Source: Halorussus salilacus
Lineage (GTDB): Archaea > Halobacteriota > Halobacteria > Halobacteriales > Haladaptataceae
Length of the DNA: 64,000 nucleotides
Reading direction: 5' to 3'
NCBI RefSeq assembly: GCF_024138125.1
Contig: NZ_CP099993.1
Coordinates: 1,488,001 to 1,552,000, forward strand
Under the pieces are notes generated by a model, which searched no databases, was not told where the DNA came from, and saw only the letters and a list, made by a program, of their open reading frames with translations. Every line of letters begins with the position of its first letter. Within the stretch, counting starts at the first letter, position 1. Of the stretch, positions 52,414-61,664 are shown piece by piece. The position numbers were made by a program, and so were the translations under genes.

Positions 52414-53511
52414 ATGTTCGACAGCCTGAAGGACAAGCTCGGGAGTTTCCGCGAGGACGTGGAGGAGACGACCGAGGAGAAGGCCGAGGAAGCCGAAGCC
52501 GCGGAGGCCGAAACCGAGGAAGCCGAGGCAACCGAAACCCCGGCGGCTTCGGCCGAACGGGACGCCGCGGCGTCCGAGACGAGCGAGCCGGAGGGCGAGG
52601 AGAACGGAGGCGGCTCCGTGAACGGGTTCGCCAAGAAGGCAAAATCGTTCGCGAGGGGCGAGATCGTCATCGAGGAGCAGGACCTCGAAAACCCGCTCTG
52701 GGAGCTGGAGATGGCGCTGTTGGAGAGCGACGTGGAACTCAGCGTCACCAACGAGATCATCGAGAGCATCCGCGAGGACCTCACGGGCGCGACCCGGTCG
52801 TTCAGCGACGAGACCGCCGACGTGGTCGAGCAGGCGCTGGCCGACTCGCTGTTGAAGGTCATCTCGGTCGGCCAGTTCGACTTCGACCGGCGCATCGCCG
52901 AGGCCGACAAGCCGGTCACCATCATCTTCACCGGCGTCAACGGCGTGGGCAAGACGACGACCATCGCGAAGCTCTCGAAGTACCTCGAAGACCGGGGCTA
53001 CTCGACGGTGCTGGCGAACGGCGACACCTACCGCGCGGGTGCCAACGAGCAGATACAGGAGCACGCCGACAACCTCGACAAGAAGCTCATCGCCCACGAG
53101 CAGGGCGGCGACCCCGCGGCGGTCATCTACGACGCCGTCGAGTACGCCGAGTCCCACGACGTGGACGTGGTGCTTGGCGACACCGCGGGTCGGCTCCACA
53201 CCGACGAGGGACTGATGGACCAGTTGGAGAAGATCGGTCGCGTGGTCGGCCCGGACATGGTGCTGTTCGTCGACGAGGCCGTCGCGGGACAGGACGCGGT
53301 CCAGCGCGCCGAGAAGTTCGACGAGGCCGCCGAGATCGACGGCGCGATACTCACGAAGGCCGACGCAGACTCCCAGGGCGGGGCGGCCATCTCCATCGCC
53401 CACGTCACGGGCAAGCCCATCCTCTTCCTCGGCGTCGGGCAGGGCTACGACGACGTAGAGAAGTTCGAGCCCGAGCGGTTGGTCGACAGCCTGCTCGGGG
53501 ACGGGGAGTAG
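52414..53511 (+). CDS. ftsY: Signal recognition particle receptor FtsY
   Basis: 365 aa. Long acidic linker (EEKAEEAEAAEAETEEAEA) at 20-70, then NG domain: GVNGVGKTTTIAKLS (Walker A ~173-181), DTAGRLHTDEGLMD at about 255 and TKADADSQGGAAIS. GTPase that docks the SRP-ribosome complex to the membrane. Seven nt after pfdA. Confidence 0.96.
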   Translation: MFDSLKDKLGSFREDVEETTEEKAEEAEAAEAETEEAEATETPAASAERDAAASETSEPEGEENGGGSVNGFAKKAKSFARGEIVIEEQDLENPLWELEMALLESDVELSVTNEIIESIREDLTGATRSFSDETADVVEQALADSLLKVISVGQFDFDRRIAEADKPVTIIFTGVNGVGKTTTIAKLSKYLEDRGYSTVLANGDTYRAGANEQIQEHADNLDKKLIAHEQGGDPAAVIYDAVEYAESHDVDVVLGDTAGRLHTDEGLMDQLEKIGRVVGPDMVLFVDEAVAGQDAVQRAEKFDEAAEIDGAILTKADADSQGGAAISIAHVTGKPILFLGVGQGYDDVEKFEPERLVDSLLGDGE

Positions 53512-53525
53512 TCGGGCGGGGCGTC

Positions 53526-53915
53526 TCAGAACGCGCCGTCTTCGACGGTCACGTCGGCACGGAGCGACGGTTCGAGCGAGTTGTTGACGTGACAGTATTC
53601 TTCGGCGGCTTCGACGAGAGCCTCGGGGTCGTCGAGGTCCGCCTCGACGGCCAGCGTGAAGGAGGTCGATTCGAGGCCGTCGTCGCTCTGTTCGGCGACT
53701 GCGTCTATCTCGATGCGGCCGACGTCGCGGATACCGTTGCGCTTCGTGGCCATACGGAACGCCGCGAGGAAGCAGGAAGTGTACGTGGTGACGAGCATCT
53801 CGACCGGCGAGGGCGCGTCGGCTCCGCCAGCGTCGATGTGAACCTCGTGGTCGCTGACTGTGGATAGCGTCTTGTACCCCTCGTCCGATTCAGTCGTGAC
53901 TTCGATGTCGGACAT
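53526..53915 (-). CDS. OsmC-family protein
   Basis: 129 aa. Fold residues AGGADAPSPVEMLVTTYTSCFLAAF and EEYCHVNNSLEPSL hold the two Cys of OsmC/Ohr proteins, spaced as in OsmC-type peroxide/ hydroperoxide-stress proteins. Convergent with ftsY. Confidence 0.88.
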   Translation of the reverse strand: MSDIEVTTESDEGYKTLSTVSDHEVHIDAGGADAPSPVEMLVTTYTSCFLAAFRMATKRNGIRDVGRIEIDAVAEQSDDGLESTSFTLAVEADLDDPEALVEAAEEYCHVNNSLEPSLRADVTVEDGAF

Positions 53916-54068
53916 AGTTGTGCGTATTATCCACTATACTGCGAACATTTGAGTCCGTCGACTTCGTCGGGGTCGCGTGACGTGCGAACGTTCGACAGGG
54001 AGAGTTGCGACGCCGGACTGCTCGACGAGGGCCGGGAGGCCCGTCGTTCATCCGGGCGTCACGTCGTC

Positions 54069-54344
54069 CTACCGGTACCAGCGCCGTACCGCCACTAGCC
54101 CGTTCACCGCGGCGAGGACCACGGCGGCGAGTCCGAGCGTGAACAGCTCCACCGGGAGTCCCCGGAAGAGCAACCAGTACGACAGCGAGAGGATGGCGAG
54201 CGCCACCACGATGTTGTAGGTGTCGGTCGCCAGTTCGCCTGCCAGTTCGCCGGGCGACCGTCCTCGGGGTTCGCCCGTCACTTCGGTGCGGTCACCGTTC
54301 GTTGCTACCGAGTCGTTGCGTGCCTTGTTTAAATCGCGTGCCAT
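54069..54344 (-). CDS. Two-helix membrane protein
   Basis: 91 aa from MARDLNKARNDSVATNGDR at 54344. A charged N-terminus, then two helices (YNIVVALAILSLSYWLLF and LFTLGLAAVVLAAVNGLVAV) with a basic end RRWYR. Unknown function. The longer in-frame start at 54401 is possible. Confidence 0.65.
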   Translation of the reverse strand: MARDLNKARNDSVATNGDRTEVTGEPRGRSPGELAGELATDTYNIVVALAILSLSYWLLFRGLPVELFTLGLAAVVLAAVNGLVAVRRWYR

Positions 54345-54596
54345 GCATTGAATGAGGACGGGCGTGGATTTCCGAGGAACCATTATAAGTTTATCGGCCA
54401 CCTTGAAGGAAGGTTGGGTCGCCGACCGTCGTAACGTTTATCGACGGTTGAACCTTCCACGAACGACGAAATCCGGCTCCAAAGGAGACACTTGGCCGTT
54501 CTCGTGAGCGTCGAAAGCGGCTACGGCGCGAACTCCAGCACCGCCGCTACGAAGGGTCTAAAGTTAGAACTAGCCAAGTCATTGGATAGAGAACCC

Positions 54597-54690
54597 GCGC
54601 GGTGCTAGGACACCGCGCAACCGTGATGGGATAGTTCTACTTCTGGTTGCGACGACTAAGTCTGTCTTAGTCTTCGGCTACAGTGTAGCG
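54597..54690 (+). pseudogene. Copy A of hairpin plus decayed mini-gene
   Basis: Hairpin gcgcggtg-ctagga-caccgcgc at 54597-54618 is identical to copy B. It is followed at 54635-54657 by the same 23-bp block (ttctacttctggttgcgacg..) and by cttagtcttcggct. The frame lacks a start codon and diverges afterwards, so this is a degenerate duplicate. Confidence 0.65.
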
Positions 54691-54816
54691 TACATCTCGA
54701 TGATTTATATCTCTTTCGGCGTCATACGAGATTCACGTTAGATGGCGTAATAAAGAAGACTGGGGCATAGAGGCCGCACAGAAGACTTAATAAAAGAATA
54801 GGAGAACCGCACTAAT

Positions 54817-54838
54817 GCGCGGTGCTAGGACACCGCGC
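54817..54838 (+). promoter_or_regulatory. Hairpin copy B, leader of the 50-aa membrane protein gene
   Basis: 8-bp perfect stem with a 6-nt loop (ctagga), 11 nt before the mini-gene ATG. The 54597 copy shares stem and loop exactly. Confidence 0.6.
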
Positions 54839-54849
54839 GTGAGAAGTCG

Positions 54850-55002
54850 ATGATATGGATACTTCTACTTCTGGTTGCGACGACTATCGTCGGTGTTCTT
54901 AGTCTTCGGCTCGTGCCGAAGCGTTGGGACAGCGTTGACGTGAAGGTCAGGCCATGGGGTCTGACCGTGTCGGCGGACAGCGACCCCGAGAACCCCGAGT
55001 AG
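54850..55002 (+). CDS. 50-residue single-helix membrane protein
   Basis: MIWILLLLVATTIVGVLSLR then LVPKRWDSVDVKVRPWGLTV and SADSDPENPE. One N-terminal helix with a charged exterior-like tail; not on usual ORF lists because of its size. Preceded by a hairpin and a plausible promoter; followed by srp54. A decayed relative of its 5' part sits at 54635. Function unknown. Confidence 0.5.
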   Translation: MIWILLLLVATTIVGVLSLRLVPKRWDSVDVKVRPWGLTVSADSDPENPE

Positions 55003-55093
55003 GGCGAGGGGTCTCCGCCTTGGTCGGTTTCACGGGGGCGAGCGACGTTTTCGAGCGATTCGACGGGACCACCCAACTCGCGGGCTAGAAAAA

Positions 55094-55104
55094 GCCTTTA
55101 ACGA
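55094..55104 (+). promoter_or_regulatory. srp54 promoter
   Basis: gcctttaac is centred ~30 bp before the ATG at 55129. Confidence 0.5.
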
Positions 55105-55128
55105 CTACGCGGTCTAACTTCACTAAGA

Positions 55129-56517
55129 ATGGTACTCGACGACTTGGGCAACTCTCTCCGCGACTCCCTCGGCAAACTCAGCGGGCAGTCCCGCGTGACC
55201 GAGGAGGACGTAGAGGAGATTGTCAAGGAGATTCAGCGGTCGCTCCTGCAGGCCGACGTGGAGGTCAGCCTCGTGATGGAGCTTTCGGACTCCATCAAGG
55301 AGCGCGCGCTGGAGGAAGAATCACCTGCCGGAACCTCGGCGCGGGACCACGTCCTCAGCATCGTCTACGAGGAGATGGTCGACCTCGTGGGCGACAGCAC
55401 CGACCTGCCGCTCGAAGAGCAGACCATCCTGCTCGCGGGGCTCCAGGGGTCAGGGAAGACCACCACGTCGGCGAAGATGGCATGGTGGTTCGCCAAGAAG
55501 GGCCTGCGGCCCGCGGTCATCCAGACCGACACCTTCCGGCCCGGCGCGTACGACCAGGCCAAGGAGATGACCGAGCGCGCCGAGGTCGACTTCTACGGCG
55601 ACCCGGACTCCGAGGACCCGGTCGAAATCGCGCGCGAGGGACTGGAAGCCACGAGCGAGGCCGACGTTCACATCGTCGACACCGCGGGTCGCCACGCGCT
55701 CGAAGACGACCTAATCGCCGAAATCGAGGAGATAGAGGGTGTCGTGAACCCCGACCGGAGCCTGCTCGTCCTCGACGCCGCCATCGGGCAGGGCGCGAAA
55801 GACCAGGCCCGCCAGTTCGAGGCGTCCATCGGCATCGACGGCGTCGTCATCACGAAACTCGACGGGACCGCGAAGGGTGGCGGTGCGCTGACCGCGGTCA
55901 ACGAGACCGATTCGTCCATCGCGTTCCTCGGGACCGGCGAGACGGTCCGGGACATCGAGCGCTTCGAACCCTCGGGGTTCATCTCGCGCCTGCTCGGGAT
56001 GGGCGACCTCAAACAGCTCACCGAGCGTGTCGAACGCGCCATGCAGGAGACCCAGGAACAGGAGGAGGACTGGGACCCCGAGGACATGCTGAAGGGCGAG
56101 TTCACCCTGAAGGACATGCGCAGACAGATGCAGGCGATGAACAACATGGGACCGCTCGACCAGGTCATGGACATGATTCCGGGGATGGGTGGCGGTCTGA
56201 TGGACGAACTCCCGGACGACGCGATGGACGTGACTCAGGACCGGATGCGGCGCTTCGAGGTCATCATGGACTCGATGACCGAGGCCGAACTCGAACACCC
56301 CCGCGCAATCGGCGCGAGTCAGGTCGAGCGCATCGCGCGCGGGAGCGGGACCGACGAGGAGACGGTCCGCGAACTCCTCGAACAGCACAAGATGATGTCC
56401 CAGACGCTCAAGCAGTTCCAGGGGATGGGTCAGGGCAACATGGAGCGCATGATGAAGAAGATGCAGGGCGGCGGTGGCGGAGGCGGCGGCATGGGCGGGA
56501 TGGGTCCGTTCGGGTAG
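55129..56517 (+). CDS. srp54: Signal recognition particle SRP54
   Basis: 462 aa. N domain (1-90), GTPase domain with [15 protein letters not shown] (Walker A ~104-112), [12 protein letters not shown] and [15 protein letters not shown], then a Met-rich M domain ([54 protein letters not shown]) for signal-peptide and 7S RNA binding, and a Gly/Met tail. Partner of FtsY at 52414. Confidence 0.97.
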   Translation: MVLDDLGNSLRDSLGKLSGQSRVTEEDVEEIVKEIQRSLLQADVEVSLVMELSDSIKERALEEESPAGTSARDHVLSIVYEEMVDLVGDSTDLPLEEQTILLAGLQGSGKTTTSAKMAWWFAKKGLRPAVIQTDTFRPGAYDQAKEMTERAEVDFYGDPDSEDPVEIAREGLEATSEADVHIVDTAGRHALEDDLIAEIEEIEGVVNPDRSLLVLDAAIGQGAKDQARQFEASIGIDGVVITKLDGTAKGGGALTAVNETDSSIAFLGTGETVRDIERFEPSGFISRLLGMGDLKQLTERVERAMQETQEQEEDWDPEDMLKGEFTLKDMRRQMQAMNNMGPLDQVMDMIPGMGGGLMDELPDDAMDVTQDRMRRFEVIMDSMTEAELEHPRAIGASQVERIARGSGTDEETVRELLEQHKMMSQTLKQFQGMGQGNMERMMKKMQGGGGGGGGMGGMGPFG

Positions 56518-56598
56518 TCGACCGGCGGAGTCCACCGAGTTCCGACCCCACGGGCCGACGCATCGCTTTTTTGGTCCGGGAACGCGACGTACCGAGAG

Positions 56599-57177
56599 AT
56601 GTCCGTCCGCGACGTGGCCGAGCGGGCCTACCGCGAAGCCCTCCCGGTGCTGGCGGCGAGTGCGGTCGGCGGCCTGTTCGCGGGGCTCGTCCTCGGCGGC
56701 ATGCAGTCGGACCTCCGGTCGGTCTCCGGCCTGCTCGCGCTCGTTCCCGCGCTGTTGGCGACCCGCGGCAACGTCTACGGCGCGATGGGCGCGAAGCTCT
56801 CGACCGCGCTCCACCAGGGGCTCATCGAGCCCCGTCCCGTGCCCGACGACCGCCGGGTGTACGCCGCGGCGACCGCGGCGATGCTCAACGGGGTCGCAAT
56901 CAGCGTGTTCGCCGCGGTCGTGGCCTACGCGGCGCTGGTCGCGCTCGCTCGCCCCTCGGCCTCGCTCGCGACGCTGGCCGCGGTGGCGCTCGTGGCCGGA
57001 GTCCTCTCCGGTATCGCGCTGACGGTCATCGTCGTCGCGGCCGTCTTCGCGGGCTACCGGCGCGGGCTCGACCCCGACACGCTGGTCGGGCCCGTGGTCA
57101 CGACCACGGGCGACGTGTTCGGGATGGCCGCGCTGCTGGTCGCGGTCCGACTCGTGGTCTCGCTCGGGGGTGGGTAG
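56599..57177 (+). CDS. MgtE/SLC41-type half-size transporter, first subunit
   Basis: 192 aa membrane protein with about five helices. LLALVPALLATRGNVYGAMGAKLSTALHQG is the MgtE divalent-cation transport domain core. Lacks the cytosolic CBS/N domains of bacterial MgtE. Ends directly at the next gene's start: the two half-proteins likely form a heterodimeric Mg2+ carrier. Confidence 0.88.
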   Translation: MSVRDVAERAYREALPVLAASAVGGLFAGLVLGGMQSDLRSVSGLLALVPALLATRGNVYGAMGAKLSTALHQGLIEPRPVPDDRRVYAAATAAMLNGVAISVFAAVVAYAALVALARPSASLATLAAVALVAGVLSGIALTVIVVAAVFAGYRRGLDPDTLVGPVVTTTGDVFGMAALLVAVRLVVSLGGG

Positions 57178-57747
57178 ATGGCGGCCCAGTCGCACGCGAC
57201 GTGGACCGTCCGGGAAATCACCCGCGCGATGGCCCCCCTGCTCGTGGTGCTGGCGGTCGTCGAGGTCGGGAGCGGCCTCGTCCTCGACACCTTCGAGAAC
57301 CAGCTCGTCCGGTATCCGTCCCTGCTGATTCTGGTGCCGGTGATGATCGGCACCGCGGGCAACCTCGGGAGCATCCTCGCCGCGCGACTCTCGACCGCGT
57401 TCCACCTCGGCACGCTGTCGTTCGACCCCACCGACGACGAGCTCGCGGGCAACGCGGTCGCCACCGTCGCGCTCGCCGCGACGGTGTTTCCGGCGGTCGG
57501 CCTCGGCGCGTGGATTCTGACGTTTCTCACTGGCGGCGCGCGACTGTTCGTCGGCACCGTCGTCGCGGTGGCGCTGGTCTCGGGAGTCGCGCTCGCGGTC
57601 GTGGCGGTGGTCGTGACGCTCCTCGCGGCCTACGCCGCCTACCGGTTCGAACTCGACCCCGACGACGTGGTGGTTCCGGTGGTGACGAACGTCTGCGACG
57701 TGCTGGGCGTGGTGGTGTTGCTCGGGGTGGTTCGGCTACTGGTGTGA
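57178..57747 (+). CDS. MgtE/SLC41-type half-size transporter, second subunit
   Basis: 189 aa, same family: LLILVPVMIGTAGNLGSILAARLSTAFHLG, then DPDDVVVPVVTNVCDVLGVVVLLGVVRLLV near the end. Adjoins the preceding paralogue with no gap. Paired half-transporters are typical of archaeal MgtE relatives. Convergent with kynureninase. Confidence 0.88.
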   Translation: MAAQSHATWTVREITRAMAPLLVVLAVVEVGSGLVLDTFENQLVRYPSLLILVPVMIGTAGNLGSILAARLSTAFHLGTLSFDPTDDELAGNAVATVALAATVFPAVGLGAWILTFLTGGARLFVGTVVAVALVSGVALAVVAVVVTLLAAYAAYRFELDPDDVVVPVVTNVCDVLGVVVLLGVVRLLV

Positions 57748-57757
57748 GTCGGGCGAG

Positions 57758-59074
57758 TCAGGTCACTCCACCACCGCGCTTCTCGAACGCCTCGTACTCC
57801 GCGTGTTCCAGCACCGCGCGCAGTTCCTGCACCATCTCCCACACGTCCTCGTAGCCGACGTACAGCGGCGACGGGCAGATTCGGACCACGTTCGGCGGCC
57901 GGAAGTCGACGACGACGCCCCGAGCCTTGAGGGCCTCGCTCACCCGGTAGGCCTCGGGATGCTCTATCGCGACGTGGCCGCCCCGGCGGTCGGGGTCGCG
58001 GGGCGACCCGACCGCGCAGTCGTCGAGGAGCTCGTCGGCGAGGAAGACGAGGTACTCGGTGAGCGCGACCGACTTCTCGCGGACCGCCTCGACGCCGGTC
58101 CGGACGCTCCCGTCCCCGGCGTCCTCGAACACGTCGAGCGACCCCGCGAGCGGCGCGGCCGAGAGGACGGGCACCGTGCCGATCTGGTAGGCCCCGGCGG
58201 TCTCGGCCGGGGTGTAGGTCGGGTTCATCTCGAACTGGGTCTCCTTCTCGTGGCCCCACCACCCCGCGAGGGCGGGCGTCTCGCCGAAGAACCGGTCGTT
58301 CACGTACAGCCCCGCGATGGCTCCGGGTCCGGCGTTGAGGTACTTGTAACTGCACCAGACCGCGAAGTCGACGCCGACCGAAGAGAGGTCGTGGGGGACC
58401 GCGCCGACCGAGTGGGCGAGGTCGAAGCCCGCGAGCGCGCCGCGCTCGTGGGCGGTCTCGGTGATGCGTTCGAGGTCGAGCAGCTGGCCGCTCCGGTAGA
58501 GCACGGAGGGCATGAAGACGATGGCGGTGTCGTCGTCGATGGCGTCGATCACGTCCTCCTCCGCGACGGTCCGGCCGTCACGGCTCTCGACCACGGTGAG
58601 CGCCTCGTCGGGGTCGGCACCGTGCTGGCGCAACTGGGCGCGAATCGCGTAGTGGTCGGTCGGGAAGTCGAGTTCGTTCACGACGACCGTCGACCCCTCC
58701 GCTCGGTCGTAGAAGGTCCCCACGAGCGTGTGGATGTTGACCGTCGTGGAGTTGGCGACCACGACCTCTTCGGGGTCCGCGCCGACGAGGGGCGCGAGGC
58801 GGGCCCCCAGTTGCTCGCCGTAGCGGAACCACGGCGGGTCGGCGTCGGTCCACCCGCGGATGGCGAGGTCGCGCCACTCCTCGACCGCCGAGTCGAGCGC
58901 CGCCTCGGCGTCGGCCGAGAGCAGGCCGAGCGAGTTGCCGTCGGCGTACAGCGCGTCGTCGGGGTCGTAGAACCGGTCGGCGAGACCCGCGAGCGGGTCT
59001 CGCTCGTCGCGGCGGGCCGCGAAGTCGGCCCCGAGTTCGAAGTCCATGCCGGAATCGAGCGCCGCGTCGGGCAT
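57758..59074 (-). CDS. kynU: Kynureninase
   Basis: 438 aa PLP enzyme of tryptophan breakdown (kynurenine to anthranilate + alanine). RFYDPDDALYADGNSLGLLS, ELDFPTDHYAIRAQL, FDLAHSVGAVPHDL, WCSYKYLNAGPGAIAG with the PLP Lys, and GWWGHEKETQFEMNPTY match the family. Stands alone here without other kynurenine-pathway genes. Confidence 0.93.
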   Translation of the reverse strand: MPDAALDSGMDFELGADFAARRDERDPLAGLADRFYDPDDALYADGNSLGLLSADAEAALDSAVEEWRDLAIRGWTDADPPWFRYGEQLGARLAPLVGADPEEVVVANSTTVNIHTLVGTFYDRAEGSTVVVNELDFPTDHYAIRAQLRQHGADPDEALTVVESRDGRTVAEEDVIDAIDDDTAIVFMPSVLYRSGQLLDLERITETAHERGALAGFDLAHSVGAVPHDLSSVGVDFAVWCSYKYLNAGPGAIAGLYVNDRFFGETPALAGWWGHEKETQFEMNPTYTPAETAGAYQIGTVPVLSAAPLAGSLDVFEDAGDGSVRTGVEAVREKSVALTEYLVFLADELLDDCAVGSPRDPDRRGGHVAIEHPEAYRVSEALKARGVVVDFRPPNVVRICPSPLYVGYEDVWEMVQELRAVLEHAEYEAFEKRGGGVT

Positions 59075-59107
59075 AGTCCTTTGGCAATCGGGCGTCTACG
59101 CCGAGTC

Positions 59108-60091
59108 ATGACCGAACCCCTGCGCAGCGAACTGGACCCGGAGGCGGCCGCCGTCGTCCGGGAGATCGAAGCCGAGGGCGTCCCCGAGTGGTCGTCGCTG
59201 TCGGTCGAGTCGGCCCGGCGAGTCGAGGACGAGGTCTTCTCGGGCGGCGACCCGCCCGAAGTGGAGTTCGTCCGCGACCTCTCGATACCGGGTTCCGAGA
59301 GCGAGATTCCGATCCGAGTCTACCGGCCCGGGGTCGCCTCGGGCGACCCCGGGCCGGAAGGTACCGACTCCGCCTTCGGCGACGACCTGCCCGTCCTCGT
59401 CTACTACCACGGCGGTGGGTGGGTCCTCGGGACGCTCGACTCCATCGACGGGGTGTGTCGCCGACTCGCCCGCCGCGGGGAGTGCGTGGTGGTCTCGGTC
59501 GACTACCGACTCGCGCCCGAACACCCCTTCCCCGCGGCGGTCGAGGACGCCCGCGCCGCGCTCCGGTGGGTCGCCGAGAACGCGGGAGCGTTCGGCGGCG
59601 ACCCCGAGCGAGTCGCGGTCGGCGGCACGAGCGCGGGTGGGAACCTCGCGGCGGTCACCGCGCTCGGGGCCCGAGCGTCGGGAGGCCGACCGACCCCCGC
59701 CCGACAGTTCCTGTTCTACCCCATCACCGACCGCGCCTTCGACACCGATTCGTACGCCGAGAACGCCGAGGGCCCGCTCCTGACGCGGGCCGACATGGAG
59801 TGGTTCTGGGACCACTACCTCCGCAGCGAGGTCGACGCCGCGAACCCCTACGCGTCGCCGCTGCGGGCGCGGGACCTCTCGGGGCTTCCCCCGGCGACGG
59901 TCCTCACCGCCGGGTTCGACCCCCTCCGCGACGAGGGAATCGCCTACGCCGAGCGACTCGCCGACGCTGGCGTCGAGGTCCGACACGACCACTACCCCGG
60001 CATGGTCCACGGCTTCCTCAGCGCGAGCGAGTCGATAGCGGTCGCCGACGAGGCGCTCGACGAGGTCGCAGAAGAATTGCGCGCGCTGTGA
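59108..60091 (+). CDS. Alpha/beta-hydrolase, HSL-type esterase
   Basis: 327 aa. Oxyanion-hole motif YYHGGGWVLG, nucleophile elbow GGTSAGGN with Ser, GFDPLRDEG with Asp, and MVHGFL with His. Hormone-sensitive-lipase family; substrate short-chain esters. A 16-codon segment (GVASGDPGPEGTDSAF, 59330-59377) interrupts the RP-GDDLPVLVYYHGG region and contains a palindrome. Confidence 0.93.
   Translation: MTEPLRSELDPEAAAVVREIEAEGVPEWSSLSVESARRVEDEVFSGGDPPEVEFVRDLSIPGSESEIPIRVYRPGVASGDPGPEGTDSAFGDDLPVLVYYHGGGWVLGTLDSIDGVCRRLARRGECVVVSVDYRLAPEHPFPAAVEDARAALRWVAENAGAFGGDPERVAVGGTSAGGNLAAVTALGARASGGRPTPARQFLFYPITDRAFDTDSYAENAEGPLLTRADMEWFWDHYLRSEVDAANPYASPLRARDLSGLPPATVLTAGFDPLRDEGIAYAERLADAGVEVRHDHYPGMVHGFLSASESIAVADEALDEVAEELRAL
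59330..59377 (+). repeat. Possible fourth 48-nt palindromic in-frame insertion (esterase gene)
   Basis: Contains most of cccggggtcgcc-tcg-ggcgaccccggg (59327-59353). Removing 16 codons leaves a normal VYRPGDDLPVLVYYHGG sequence. The flanking direct repeat is weak (ccgggg versus tcggcg), so it is either old or coincidental. Confidence 0.4.
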
Positions 60092-60541
60092 CTACCGGTC
60101 GGTGTCGGGGGACGAGTCGCCGGGGACCGTCCCGTCGTCGGTGACGGGCTTTCCGTCCTCGGTCGGAGGCGCGATGAAGTCGACGAACTCCTCGACGCTC
60201 GGGTCCTCGACCCGGACCCGGACGTGGATGTCGCCGAGTTCGTCGGGGTTGCCGACCGCGAAGTTGACGACGCCCTGGAAGGCGGCCTGCTTCTTCAAGT
60301 CGAACGAGAAGGTGTCTCCCCGCCGGGACCCGAAGAACTCCCCGCGGGCGGTGTCGAGTATCTCCCGGCGGTGGAGCAGTTCCGAGAAGTGGTCGAGCGA
60401 GTGGGTCTCGGCGACGAGTTCGCCGTGGCCCTCCTCTATCTCTGCGCCGGGGAAGACGTTCGTGACGGCGTCGGCGACGCGGTCGGGTATCTCGGTGTCG
60501 TTGACGGGCGCGGTCACCTGCACGTCGACGCTGTATATCAT
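60092..60541 (-). CDS. RNA-binding COG1325 family protein (exosome-related)
   Basis: 149 aa. IYSVDVQVTAPVNDTEIPDRV start, then HGELVAETHSLDHFSELLHRR and SFDLKKQAAFQGVVNFAVGN are typical of the archaeal COG1325/exosome-associated proteins. Start overlaps the UPF0200 gene by 4 nt. Exact RNA role uncertain. Confidence 0.8.
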   Translation of the reverse strand: MIYSVDVQVTAPVNDTEIPDRVADAVTNVFPGAEIEEGHGELVAETHSLDHFSELLHRREILDTARGEFFGSRRGDTFSFDLKKQAAFQGVVNFAVGNPDELGDIHVRVRVEDPSVEEFVDFIAPPTEDGKPVTDDGTVPGDSSPDTDR

Positions 60542-61107
60542 GGCGTCTCCGTGGGTTCGAGCGCCTCGACGCCCTCGGTCAGCAGGGCGCGAATCTCCTC
60601 GTGGAACGATTCGAGCGACGAGGTGTTGCGAATCGACACGTCGGCGCGCGCGATGGCGTCGTCCATGCCGAACCCGCGCTCGCGCTCGTCGCGCTCGTGC
60701 AACGACTCGCCGTCGTCGGTGTTGTCCCGACCGCGCTCGGAGACGCGCTCGGCCCGGAGGTCGAATGGGGCCTCGATGCTGACCAGCACGAACGCGCCGC
60801 CGAACGCCTCCTCGAACCGCTCGACCTCGACGCCCGCGCGGATGCCGTCGACGAGGACGGTGTCGCTGTCTTCGAGCGCCTCCTCGATGACGGGCAACGA
60901 GCGCTGGGCGATGGCGTCCGGCCCGTTCTCCTCGCGGAGCGCGGAGGCGATCTCGCCGTGGTGCTCGGCCGGGTCGAGACCGCGGTCCCGACACTCCCGG
61001 CGAATCACGTCGCCCATCGTGACCACCGGAACGCCGAGGTCCTCGGCGACCGAGGCGGCCTCGCTCTTGCCGCTTCCGGGCAGGCCCACGGTTCCGATTA
61101 CTCTCAT
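60538..61107 (-). CDS. UPF0200 P-loop kinase-like protein
   Basis: 189 aa. MRVIGTVGLPGSGKSEAASVA (Walker A), IRRECRDRGLDP and VDGIRAGVEVERFEEAFG resemble dephospho-CoA-kinase-like/UPF0200 proteins. Substrate not established. Coupled to the COG1325 protein by ATGA overlap, a pairing usual in archaea. Confidence 0.85.
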   Translation of the reverse strand: MRVIGTVGLPGSGKSEAASVAEDLGVPVVTMGDVIRRECRDRGLDPAEHHGEIASALREENGPDAIAQRSLPVIEEALEDSDTVLVDGIRAGVEVERFEEAFGGAFVLVSIEAPFDLRAERVSERGRDNTDDGESLHERDERERGFGMDDAIARADVSIRNTSSLESFHEEIRALLTEGVEALEPTETP

Positions 61108-61228
61108 CGGGTTGGGATAGTGCGGAGTTGGGCATAAGCGCTGTGTTCCGGCGTCCCGGGAACGCCCCGTTCCGGGAGGAAGTGGAATCCTAAGACCTTT
61201 TGACGGGGCGGTCCGAATGAAGCGGTGA

Positions 61229-61358
61229 GGGCACGTAGCTCAGTCTGGATAGAGCGTCGGACTTCTATCCCGGTCGGTGTCTGTGAGGCGATTCTCGCCT
61301 CGCCGTTCCGGACGGGGAAGACATCCGACGGTCGTGGGTTCAAATCCCATCGTGCCCG
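61229..61358 (+). tRNA. tRNA-Arg (anticodon TCT) with intron
   Basis: Acceptor gggcacg/cgtgccc, D-arm gctc..gagc, anticodon stem tcgga/tccga, T-arm gtggg-ttcaaat-cccat. Loop reads c-t-TCT-a then a 55-nt intron (about 61268-61322) holding a gaggcga/tcgcctc hairpin, as expected for archaeal bulge-helix-bulge splicing. The intron is longer than the usual few dozen nt. The CCA end is not encoded. Confidence 0.88.
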
Positions 61359-61664
61359 TGCAGGACACTCTTATTTTGGATTTCGTTCATTAGTTGAAAA
61401 GTGCGGCCCACTCTGTTCGTTGCAGTGCTTTGACCGCTGGACTGAGGAGTATTTGCAGTAGAACTTGACCATGATATGGAGGAGATTGTTGATCACTTGT
61501 ACGCCTCATGAAAATCAAGTGTTCCTCAGGAAAATGTTGAACGTATGGTTCAGAACGGTGGTGATATCTCCCTATCTTGATAGTCAGGGTAGAAATTCAA
61601 AGGCGACGGAGTGGTCAACTACCATATTAAAGACACCACCTACAATCACTGGCTCGAGCACTAG
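61359..61664. other. AT-rich segment after the tRNA with a decayed reading frame
   Basis: No intact gene. One frame gives MEEIVDHLYAS, a stop, SSVPQENVERMVQNGGDISL, two stops, then KFKGDGVVNYHIKDTTYNHW ending TAG just before the next ATG. This looks like a broken small gene that once preceded the GHKL gene. No duplicate of the tRNA 3' end was found, so the att-site idea is unproven. Confidence 0.45.

Larger units (their letters stand above)
54345..54849. other. Non-coding stretch with a duplicated hairpin
   Basis: 54345-54590 shows no gene. It carries an AT-richer segment (54690-54810) and hairpin copy A. A TATA-like gacttaataaaa at about 54784-54795 lies ~30 bp before hairpin copy B, so copy B could be the 5' end of a transcript. 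Confidence 0.55.

Noticed and set aside
61340-61358. Duplicate of the tRNA 3' end as an attachment-site pair
   Set aside because: No second copy was found between 61359 and 64000, so integrase-mediated insertion cannot be supported from this window.
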